Of a stretch of DNA of 64,000 nucleotides, positions 38,401-47,400 are shown one piece after another. The notes under the pieces are model-generated. The model had not been told where the DNA came from. It saw nothing but the letters and a program-made list of their open reading frames with translations, and did not search any database. The position numbers and the translations under genes are program-made. Origin of the DNA: Liolophura sinensis (taxonomy: Eukaryota > Mollusca > Polyplacophora > Chitonida > Chitonidae); NCBI RefSeq assembly GCF_032854445.1, contig NC_088295.1:40597385-40661384 (forward strand), given 5' to 3'. Within the stretch, counting starts at the first letter, position 1. The number at the start of each line of letters is the position of its first letter.

Positions 38401-41172
38401 GAGCACCATTGTAATCTTACCACCGATATTTTTGAATATGTTTATCATATCAGGCACCAGTGAAATCTTACCACTCTTGACATCTTCAGGCATGAGTATA
38501 ACCTTACCATTGCTGATATTTCTGTACTACATTTATCACATCATGCAAACAGTGTAACCTTACCACTCCTGACATGCATGAGTATAATTTTACCACTGCT
38601 GATATTTCTGTACTACATTTATCACATCATGCAAACAGTGTAACCTTACCACTCCTGACATGCATGAGTATAATTTTACCACTGCTGATATTTCTGTACT
38701 ACATTTATCACATCATGCAAACAGTGTAACCTTACCACTCCTGACATGCATGAGTATAATCTTACCACTACTGATATTTCTGTACTACATTTATCACATC
38801 ATGCAAACAGTGTAACCTTACCACTCCTGACATGCATGAGTATAATCTTACCACTACTGATATTTCTGTACTACATTTATCACATCATGCAAACAGTGTA
38901 ACCTTACCACTCCTGACATGCATGAGTATAATCTTACCACTACTGATATTTCTGTACTACGTTTACCACATCATGCAAACAGTGTAACCTTACCACTCCT
39001 GACATGCATGAGTATAATTTTACCACTGCTGATATTTCTGTACTACATTTATCACATCATGCAAACAGTGTAACCTTACCACTCCTGACATGCATGAGTA
39101 TAATTTTACCACTACTGATATTTCTGTACTACATTTATCACATCATGCAAATAGTGTAACCTTACCACTCCTGACATGCATGAGTATAATTTTACCACTG
39201 CTGATATTTCTGTACTACATTTATCACATCATGCAAACAGTGTAACCTTACCACTCCAGACATGCATGAGTATAATCTTACCACTACTGATATTTCTGTA
39301 CTACATTTATCACATCATGCAAACAGTGTAACCTTACCACTCCTGACATGCATGAGTATAATTTTACCACTGCTGATATTTCTGTACTACATTTATCACA
39401 TCATGCAAACAGTGTAACCTTACCACTCCTGACAGTTCAGGGCTTCCAGGGCTGTTCTCTGTGAAGTAATTCTTGGCTTTGAGCAGCCTATTCATCAGCA
39501 ATAGATACTTGTCTAAGCCACAAGTTGTGGGGCTGAAATATAACACAAACACACATGTTCATATGGCTTGTTTTTACATTCCTAAGCCTTTAACTATTAC
39601 AAAGAGAGCTTAATCTTGCATTCAATCTAGCCAAAACCATTGTCTTGTTGGTTTGAAATGTCAAAAAAAAATCAGTCATTATGTCCAAGAGCATATTACA
39701 CAAAAGTAACAATTGGACAAAGGCAGAGTAAAGAACCTATTGTACTTAATATCACAATTATCCCTCTGTATCATAAAAATGTAAAATGACATCTGAAAAC
39801 AATAATTACATGTAGTTGATCTACAGAACATTTTTTGGCTTACCCATCCCTTATAGCATCTTCTACTTCTTTAGCCACATGGTAGTAACTCAGCACATTA
39901 TCCAAGGCTCCCATGGTTTTCTCAATATCTATCATTGGTCAAGGTGAAATTTACATTTTCGTCCTATGAAAAAGTTGGCGCTGCATTTAATTTAATAGTT
40001 TTTCCGAGATGTACAAACTTAGAAACGGATGTCAAAAGCTAAAATCTGGAATTGAGGTCTGAATATTGCACCACAGAATGTGCATGTATTTTGTGACTTG
40101 GTCTCAGTAATTATGATGTTATTGATGGTAAAGGATACTTTCTTGTCTCCTCCTGAGATTGTCTGTCTCCTGGTAAAGAGGCACAATGTTATCATTTAGA
40201 CGTTTAAGACGACTTTCAAAACTGGAGAGGATAGTCAGCATGTTCTGGGTGGTGTTACTACTCTTATATAGTGTGTCCTTCATAAGGTTCAGGTTAGTCA
40301 CTTCCTGGAAACAAAGAAAGAATAGTTATTTACATGATATATGTGCCATGCAATAATGTCATAAGTGTCATTTTAACGTTTTGATTGCTATGTTGCCAGA
40401 GACAAAGATTATATACAGAACCACACTGCAATGAAAATGCATAGAACACCTCAGGTTCTGAGGTTGATTCCACAAAGCAATTTCTGACTTAACTCAAAAT
40501 TTAAAACCTGTCCACAATGCTTAGTTTTCGGTACTGGGAGCTGAATTTGGGACATCTTTGTCTTAAAGATAATATTGATGAGGTGGACAATATTTTGATT
40601 CCTAAAGCCAGGAAATAAGCCTTGAGATCATATTTCAAATTTGGAATTTAGTCAGAAATGGCTTTGTGGAATCAACCCAAGATGCTTTTAACTCACAGGT
40701 AAACTGTGAAACCCAACAGTATAACATATGTTTATTTATTCTTTTTATTTTAACATGAGTCATGGTGCCTACTCAGCCCCAGCACCTCACCCCAGCCTAC
40801 ATGCCCCTGAATTACACAACAACAGTTGAATAAAGAATTCAATGTTTCAATTATTCTTTCATTCAGTTTTTTAAGTAGTTGTGACATTTTGTACACCACG
40901 CAGACTTTCTGGAAGAAGCCATATAAATCTATCCTCAATTCATGTTTTTCAGTTCCATCTTCAGGTTTACACAGCCATTAATAAAATATAAGAAATAGTT
41001 ACGACAGCGCCAGGCACTCATATACACTGACAAGGCCATTGATCACGAAAAATGAGCCATGTATGATACCATTCCCTGCTAACACACTCAGTGGGAGGAT
41101 CTAGAAAATTACCTTGTCTAGTTTGGCATCAATTTCAGCCTTCAACACAGCGATGTCAGCACTGTCGTCCAT
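23481..41172 (-). CDS. EXOC7: exocyst complex component 7 (Exo70), complete 22-exon gene
   Basis: Exo70 is the exocyst subunit that binds PI(4,5)P2 and Rho-family GTPases and tethers secretory vesicles to the plasma membrane. I assembled 22 exons with consistent phase and GT/AG borders into 704 codons, within the vertebrate EXOC7 isoform range. Landmarks seen: an N-terminal coiled coil with ILSSFESRLKRLNDNIVPLY (exon 2), VLSYYHVAKEVEDAIRDG (exon 3), YFTENSPGSPELSG (exon 4), RWLVTDGNTTDF (exon 6), a linker TAKETPTRKSIKRT (exon 8), PKDGTVHELTNH (exon 15), IFMLNNYNYMLKSLK (exon 18) and the C-terminal YVKYTVDQVSRLLDTFFDATA (exon 22). The Exo70 C-terminal domain spans roughly residues 300-690. A lysine-rich stretch near 613-627 corresponds to the phospholipid-binding patch of the family. 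Introns 4 and 15 hold donor-derived tandem arrays, and several introns hold SINEs. The start MDDSADIAVLKAEIDAKLDK lies 285 bp from the WBP11 start on the other strand. Confidence 0.96.
23826..23955 (+). mobile_element. SINE family 1, core fragment (EXOC7 intron 21)
   Basis: GCAGCTCATGTTGGCTTCAT, GGAAGGTCTGCAACCAACCC and CCACCATAAATGTTGGACTG. Both the head and the A-rich tail are missing. Confidence 0.65.
24824..24942 (-). mobile_element. SINE family 1, 3' fragment (EXOC7 intron 19)
   Basis: TTTATTCATTGGATTAGTGT, TAAGCTGTACTCAAGGATAT and ATTATGGTGGGAGGAAATCC. Confidence 0.7.
26339..26605 (-). mobile_element. SINE family 1, full length with perfect 12-bp TSD
   Basis: Flanked by ATGGCCTCATCT on both sides (26327-26338, 26606-26617). 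Complete from the AAATA tail to the tRNA-like head GTGGCTCATTTGG/GGGCCTCC. Sits in EXOC7 intron 17, sense to the gene. Confidence 0.95.
26823..26872 (+). repeat. 22-bp tandem duplication
   Basis: GACTCATTTTGCCTGACTCA with CA, two full units and a partial third; EXOC7 intron 17. Confidence 0.85.
26919..27083 (+). mobile_element. SINE family 1, internally deleted, perfect 10-bp TSD
   Basis: Intact head with pol III A box TGGCTCAGTCGG (26930-26941). A core deletion joins CTCACCAATGC to ACCCACCATAATGC; the tail is a long A run. Flanked by CAATCCTGTG (26909-26918, 27084-27093). The downstream TSD ends about eight bases from the EXOC7 exon 17 donor. Confidence 0.9.
27533..27630 (-). mobile_element. 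decayed SINE family 1 fragment
   Basis: TTTGATGTTTAAAGCGCTCA, AGAATGTTTCACTTATATGA and GTGGCAGAAAACCGAG keep the 3' core order. Confidence 0.5.
28249..30294 (-). repeat. EXOC7 intron 15 tandem array of exon-15 5' splice sites (about 76-bp unit)
   Basis: There are 27 tandem copies beside the real exon 15 donor. The donor-type motif, CTTAC on the plus strand, falls at 28261, 28337, 28413, 28489, 28565, 28641, 28717, 28796, 28872, 28948 and onward to 30220, then the true site at 30295. Spacing is 76 bp except 79 once, 66 twice and 75 once. In transcript sense each unit holds the last roughly 36 bases of exon 15 (coding KDGTVHELTNH or a variant), GTAAGTG, and about 35 bases of intron. Reading past the true donor meets a TAA within five codons. 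Confidence 0.95.
31079..31356 (+). mobile_element. SINE family 1, full length with perfect 12-bp TSD (EXOC7 intron 14)
   Basis: Flanked by TTCAGCGGCAAA (31067-31078, 31357-31368). Head GGGGGCCTCTGTGGCTCTGT; B box GAGTTCAAGTCC; core CTCATGCTGGCTTCCTCTCC and GGGTTTCCCCCGGGCTCTGC; tail (AAATA)n. Confidence 0.95.
33022..33089 (+). repeat. 31-bp tandem duplication
   Basis: GCTACATTCTTATTACATTT occurs at 33027 and 33058; EXOC7 intron 12. Confidence 0.85.
35384..35576 (-). mobile_element. SINE family 1, 5'-truncated (EXOC7 intron 9)
   Basis: TTTATTTATTTAATTGATTG, GTTTTACGCTGTCTTCAAGA, through GAGCTGCACTTGAACTCACA; lacks the tRNA-like head. Confidence 0.85.
36034..36280 (-). mobile_element. SINE family 1, near full length (EXOC7 intron 7)
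   Basis: GTTTTATGCCATCCTCAAGA through GAGTTGAACTTGAACTCACA to GGTGTGCTGGCCGCCTC. The head is partly decayed. Confidence 0.85.
36309..36366 (-). mobile_element. SINE family 1, internally deleted fragment
   Basis: Tail and GTTTTACGCCG joined directly to CAGGTTGCTGGCAGACCT, skipping about 90 core bases. It lies about 28 bases from the copy at 36034-36280. Confidence 0.65.
37082..37216 (-). mobile_element. SINE family 1, 5'-truncated, abutting the EXOC7 exon 6 donor
   Basis: Runs from the tail at 37082 to CACAGGTTGTTGACAAGGCT and ends within a few bases of the exon 6 5' splice site (donor GT at 37218-37219). Confidence 0.75.
38060..39423 (-). repeat. EXOC7 intron 4 tandem array of exon-4 5' splice sites (86-bp unit)
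   Basis: The motif CCTTACCACTCC (plus strand) recurs at exactly 86-bp intervals ten times before the real exon 4 donor; the following GACA falls at 38571, 38657, 38743 and so on to 39431, with no indel. In transcript sense each unit carries the last 11 exonic bases, TGTCAGGAGTG, then GTAAGG and intron sequence. A second donor-like CAGTG/GTAAAA lies in each unit. From about 38060 to 38560 the same motifs occur in degenerate, irregular copies, so the array is older away from the exon. Confidence 0.95.
40463..40675. mobile_element. MITE family A, copy 2 (EXOC7 intron 1)
   Basis: The best-preserved copy. Left end GTTGATTCCACAAAGCAATT and right end AATGGCTTTGTGGAATCAAC form a nearly perfect 28-base terminal inverted repeat, with weaker complementarity to about 45 bases. 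No ORF; the whole 213 bp could fold back on itself. Confidence 0.85.
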
Positions 41173-41457
41173 CACTGTGGATATTTTATACTACCAACAG
41201 GGAAAACGCTCCAAATGAATATTTCTTTTCATAAAAAGGATCACATTTTTGATGCTGTTTATGATCTGACGATGTCGCAAAAACGAAAGCTGACCCCCAG
41301 TTTCCGATATGTCACGTGACGTCTGAAACAAAATGGTGCCCTCCATGCGAAGCGGCATCGTCAAGAAGTAGAAGGCAGCAATTCGGAACTTTGCACCGTG
41401 TGTGCGTGAGCACACGTATTTTAATTGTTTAAGAAGTGAAACACATACAACATCAAG
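41173..41457. promoter_or_regulatory. putative bidirectional promoter and 5'UTRs of EXOC7 and WBP11
   Basis: 285 bp separate the two divergent start codons, so both 5'UTRs and any core promoters must fit here unless upstream non-coding exons exist. It contains the 10-bp palindrome GTCACGTGAC (41311-41320, E-box CACGTG) overlapping the CRE-like TGACGTC (41317-41323), and an AAAATGG tract resembling a YY1 site. No clear TATA box. The shared-promoter reading is inference from the layout. Confidence 0.6.
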
Positions 41458-44400
41458 ATGGGCCGACGGTCAATTAACACCACCAAGAGTGGGAAATACA
41501 TGAATCCCACGGATCAGGCCAGTGAGTTCTCAAACTTTAACATGACAACTACAACAACAACATAATCGTAACTGCAGTGTGTACGATAAGGAATAGAGCT
41601 AGACCATTGATGATTTCAGAAATGTAAGAAATGTGGGCAGTTGTAAAGATTAAGTTGTCTCATTTGTTAGTCAGTGAGCCCCTTCTAATTGATGTTCATT
41701 GTGTAAAGTTGGTTCTTCACTCTACCACCTGACAGCAACCCCAACTTTAAAATTCCCGATGTGTATATAGCAGTTATTAGTAACAATAAAGGTATGTCTT
41801 CTGATTTTGTTATTCTTATGTACTTTTAAATTAGAATTAATCAGCAAAATCAATGTTTTTATCTTCCACTACAAATTTTTGCATATTCACATTACAGGGA
41901 AGGAGGCGAGAAAAAGAGAACTGAAGAAGGTAATTATCTTTTGTCGAGAGCATAGTTACCTTGCTGTTGATTGGAGGTAGTGGCAAAGTTGATAGAGCAT
42001 TTATGTTGTAACTACCTCGTCCACTTCCTAGACATATCTGTTTCCTTTGCATCTACATCAATGAATAGAAAACCCACCATCACTGGCTAATATGTTCATT
42101 TTGATGGTTTTGAACTTTTGATTGTTAAAATAGCAAGGGTACCCTCTCTTGTATTTAGAGTCTTCAAAATATGTTCCGACCAAATGGCTTTTAATATTGA
42201 ATTGAATTGTATTGCACAATTTCTCTCCTGGAATGGCTACAGCAAAACTACTTCCAAACGTCCAACTGTTTGCCTCAATTTGGAAGGCATGATAGACCTA
42301 TCAAAATCTGGAGGCGGCTTCCCTAAAGCGGGGAGTACTTTACTAAACGATGTGTATCACAGATAAGTTGTTTTTGTTTATCAGTGGCTGACCACCAAGA
42401 TCAGTTTCTTTACTCACACAAAAGATCCTACCCCAGTGCAGTTCAAAAGCTGTGTCATTTCTAAATTTTAATATCCAGCATGTTCATCTGAATACACTGG
42501 TAAAACTGTTAGATGCCTTATTATGAGAATAAAAGAACCCAACAAGAACCCAAACTTTAACAAGACAACTACAACAACAACATAATCGTAACTGCAGTGT
42601 GTACGATAAGGAATAGAACTAGACCATTGATGATTTCAGAAATGTAAGAAATGTGGGCAGTGAAATATACAATCATGTTTCCAATTGTAATGAATTTCAG
42701 TATCTCACCTGCTTACTTTATCTACCAGGTAACCTCAATAATACTAATCCACCGAGCCTTTGTGGTATTATTCTAAGCAACACAACTATTATAGATCAAT
42801 CCTACCACTCGTCCAACGTTTTGTTTAAGGAGGCTCTTTGTATTCGTAGATGTAGTAGATGTGTTTAGATATGTTAAACCTACACTTCCTAGCCCTATAT
42901 ATATGTTGTTACTGCCCATTTTATAATACTCCTGATGATGGCATAATAAAATGATGAAATATTGAGTCAAAATTAAACTTTTGTTTTTCGGAGTTGCACT
43001 ACTGGTGTACTGCCTTGTTTGGTGCTCAGCATAATGTGAGTGGGTAGGGTATTTGTGACTGGTGTCTTCACACATCAGCATGGCATTCCAGTAAAGCAGC
43101 ACTATAATCATTGTGTCACCTTTATAATACGGCTGTCACTGAAGTATTGTTGAAAGCAACAGTAAACCCCCAACTAAAGAATGAAAATCTTGTATGTTTG
43201 AATACCCTTGACCAAACAGTATAGTGTATTTGAGTGCAGCTCCTGCCAGTTTAGTCAGTCTCCTGAGGAGGTGCTCACTGTGCATATGTATCTGCCTATA
43301 TACATGTATACCTGGTTTCCTTGGGCAAACGCCCAACCGCGATAATATTAATAAAATATTCCCAAATATGCTGCAACATAACAATCAGATAAATGAGTAA
43401 TTTAATGTAACAGCATTGTAATTGGAAAATAATGTGCCAGAAAATAGACACTAAATATTGTGAGTGTTTTCCGAATTTCATGTATCAGCAGTCTCGGGTT
43501 CGTGGAATATTCCCTCTCTTTAATTTGGGATGAAGTCGTGTAGAGACTCGATTGGTGTCATTGAGTTCTTTCTTAAATAGGACAGCCATTGATGCGATAA
43601 TGTGATTATCTGTTACATCTTTCCATTCTACATACCCTTGACAGAACAAGAAGCAACGTATGATGGTGAGACAGGCTGTTCTGAAAGGCAAAGATCCCAT
43701 GAAGCTCCTTGAAGAAGTTGAGCTTATAGACAGACAAGGTAAATGGTTGTAAAGAATTAATATGAATTATTTACTGTATTCTCTGTGTTTCTGTTTTGTC
43801 TGATGTTGTTCCAAACAGTTGACCTTTAATAAACACATTTATGCGGATTCTCTGAACACCAGTTCCATAAACGCATATGTTTTGTTTTCATTCTCTGTAT
43901 TATTGTGTGTTTTTTCTTCTACAAACATCTTACCAAAGTCATCTCAGTTGAACATATCTTGTCTAATTAAACTATATGTATATTCAATGTATTTTTTCTT
44001 TTATTTCAGAGTATGATCCTATCAATCCACCAAAACTAAATGAAAAGGTCTTAAAAGATAAACGGAAAAAGCTGAAAGAGACATTTCAAAGAGTTGTGCG
44101 TCTTTATGTAAGTATGGTCATCAAAACTGTTCAGGAGACTGTTGCGCTATTATTTTTCACGGCATATCTATAATTGTATATTTGTAATATAAAGCATTAC
44201 AGACAGTGAATGGCCAGGTATATTACTATGTTTGCATACTTTTCAGTGTGACAAGGATTGATGCGATTTTATGTTTTTTATTATTTCTTTTAATTGTTTT
44301 ATCTGCAGGAAAAAGAAGACCCAGAATACTCTATGGAATTAAGGAAAGCTGAAAATGAATATGATAAAAAGAGATTGCAGATGCAGATATATTATGGTAA

Positions 44401-47400
44401 TGGTGTACAGACATAATGATACATGCAGGAAGCTACATCTATGAGGAGTCAAATGGGAACATTAGAGGAGTTTAGAAACTTTTCTTAAAAGTCTACCTTT
44501 GACAAGAAAAAATGTACTTTTATACTCTCATTTAAACAGTTACGAAAGAGGCAATATGTCTCCCTATAGATTTAAGAATTTCAATGTGTAGATCAATTCT
44601 TATATTGTCTGGAAAAGTAAATTTTTTTGTTTATTTCACTGTAAATGACTGTAAATCCTTTATCACCTTTGCAGAGCAAGTGAAGAATGCCGAGAGAGTG
44701 CAGATAGACCAGATCCCTCTCCCTGAGGCTCCAGTGGATACCACAGGTAACACACTCTGCTCCTTCTAGAAAGAAAAAACTGGCACTAGTAATCACTCTT
44801 TAACCATGGACTTGAGTAACAAGACTATTAACATAAGTTCAGAATGATGAGAGTTGTAGTTACTGCCTTCCAATGTGATCACGCTTTTTATGGCTTCTTC
44901 TGTAGTGATGTGTAATATTATAGTATGGTCCATCCATCCATAAACCTTTTGGCGTTGCCTCTATATCTGCAGAACTGCTTAATTATATAGTCATATAGCT
45001 GGTTGAGTTTGTGTCTCTACTACCCAAGCAGAAGCCTTTTGACAGTCCTGTGTATTCCAATAATCAACACAAACCTGGCTGCATTGCCTGTTATTCACTC
45101 TACTATGATGAGTGTGTTTTAAAGGGATGCAGAATCGATGTTGATTGGCTGACAGTGGAGATAGGGTTCCCTGGGTTAAACCCTGCAACCTTGGTCACAC
45201 TTGAATAAATGAACCTAAAACTCAGCTTAGGCAAGGCATAGCCTGGACTTGCCTGTCTCTCACACTAGCCAATCAGAGTCAATTCTGTATCCTTTTAATA
45301 CCCTGAAACTCATTCATGTTATCATTAAGATGAAACTAAAGCGGAGAAGGCTGTAGAGCATCAAACTATTTCCTTCATCAGGTGGGCTTCACAATGGTAA
45401 TACAGAGGAGGGTTATTCAAACCCTTAGTGATAGCCAGTGTTGGAAAACATGCAGAGCTGCTCTTTATGTCCACAAGACTGAACATACATTTGTTAAGTG
45501 CCACAGTATTATTTGGTTATCAGATTTTGCTGAAGTTTTCACAGTGAGCATAATTAACTCTTTGTGTTACAGTGCCATATATGATCCCCCTACCCAGTGA
45601 TATTCCCCTCCCTACAGCTACACCAAAAGCTGGTATATTGAAAAAGACCACGGCCTATGGGTAAGTCTTATATTCAGGTAGTTAAACTCTGATGAATGTG
45701 ATTGCTGTTGAGATACCTGCTTTGCGATACTTGAAAAAGCCTATTTTGTATTGGTGATGAAAGCAGAGAGGCACTAGCATAATGTGAAACAGTTATGCAC
45801 TGTGAAGTAATAATGAGATAAATAAATATGTCTTGTCCTCCAAGACCTGACATTCCACAGTGGCATGATGCCAACAATGACGCTACACTTGTAGTGAGGC
45901 ATTAAGGATGCATGCATTAAGGATCTCGCATGTACAGTCTGCACAAAATAAGGAAGAAAACTTGTTGTTTGTCAGGAACCATTAGTGTAGTGTTAGGCAT
46001 ATAGAGTTGATTAGGTGTACTAATTGTCTCAGATGTCTCAGTCGGCATGATATGGTGGCCAAACCGCCTTTGTCAGTCTGTTAGTTTAATACAGACCTCT
46101 TGATAACATTTTATTTGATTAACATGTTATGCACGAGGAAGAATCCTGGCAAACCCTGCATCCCTTATATGAAACAAATTCCTTTGAAGACACAGGCACA
46201 AGTGATGATGATGTAACATGCATGTATGCGGGTCTATGTCTTTGTGTGGATTAAAGATGGTTTCACACACCTCCCTATCACTAAGCAGTGTTAGAAAACT
46301 GTGCAGTGTTTTTTCGTTTGATGTAATGTACCAGTCAAAATTGAAATATCAGTCAGCAGCCTTCCGTTATTTAGTCCACAGCTAGGCCTACCCACAGAGC
46401 TCTATAGTCAACAGAAACACAAGAAGAAACCTCCTGGCCCTCCTCCAGGGCCTCCCCCTGAACTGAGCGAGAGTGAGGATGAAGAGTATGACCCAGAGAA
46501 AGGTACCAGTTGTCATAGTTTATATATGTATACATAAATGTTCCGCAGTGTAATGACCCAAGAGCCTCTCACTAATGTGGTTGCTTTGAGTTCAAGTCCA
46601 GCTCATGCTGGCTTCCTCTCCGCCCGTACGTGTTAAGGTCTGACAGCAACCTGCAGGTGGTTGTGGGTTTCCTCTCACCATAATGCTGGCCGCCGGCGTA
46701 GTACGGCATGAAACACCAATCAAATAAATAAACGTTTCATTTTTACTCCCAAATTTCGATAATTCTGTAAGTCATTGATAGAATCAGTGTATACTGACCT
46801 TATAATAATGCGTTACAAGAAAAGGAACAGTGACGTATTGTTCATTCTTTATAAATGCTATTTTGTGGCGAACAAAAGGACAGTTCTTCACTTCGTTGTG
46901 CTAGATGATGCAGAAAGATGATCATTGTCTGCATCATTTGTTCCCCCACTGACAGCAGAAGAGAAGAGAAGGACTTGGCAATTGTTTGTGTTTGAAGAAG
47001 GACTAGGGCTTCCTAATATTGACTATACCCCCCACCCCCCACTCTTTACCCTCATAGATTGACATCATAAAGACCATTTCTACATATGGCTTTGTGTTTT
47101 TGTCCATTTGTATTTACAAAGGGACTTTTTCACAAAGATATGAAGTAAATTGCAACTACAGTACCATGGCAACAAAGTAACTACAGCACCATGGCAACAG
47201 AGTATATTAGCTATATAAGGCATATGTCAGTATGGTTGTTACAATCAGTTTGACTTACACCGACTTTGATGAACAAGACCCAAGATGAAGTCTAGTCCAT
47301 AGCACATGTATATCTGTATGACTTCCATGAGGGTCATCAGTATGAACCTGAATCCAGACTTTCCGTTCTCCACTATCATGATTGCTACTGGTTACGTTAA

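Larger units (their letters stand above)
23481..41172 (-). other. EXOC7: EXOC7 exon map (coding parts)
   Basis: Exons in transcript order, window coordinates: 1 41113-41172; 2 40139-40304; 3 39844-39928; 4 39424-39532; 5 37613-37730; 6 37220-37397; 7 36446-36515; 8 35926-35984; 9 35621-35670; 10 34782-34894; 11 34348-34452; 12 33807-33926; 13 32640-32699; 14 32104-32142; 15 30300-30362; 16 27710-27776; 17 27102-27170; 18 25819-25939; 19 25218-25313; 20 24593-24680; 21 24175-24216; 22 23481-23717. The lengths sum to 2115 bases, 705 codons with the stop. Every junction has GT and AG and keeps the frame. Exon 15's acceptor (ATAG/GCAG) is the least certain border, because a CAG three bases further in could also serve. 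Confidence 0.92.

Noticed and set aside
42653-42868. A separate small gene in WBP11 intron 2
   Set aside because: The sequence matches the C-terminal motif order of Penelope-like elements and lacks the rest of a gene.
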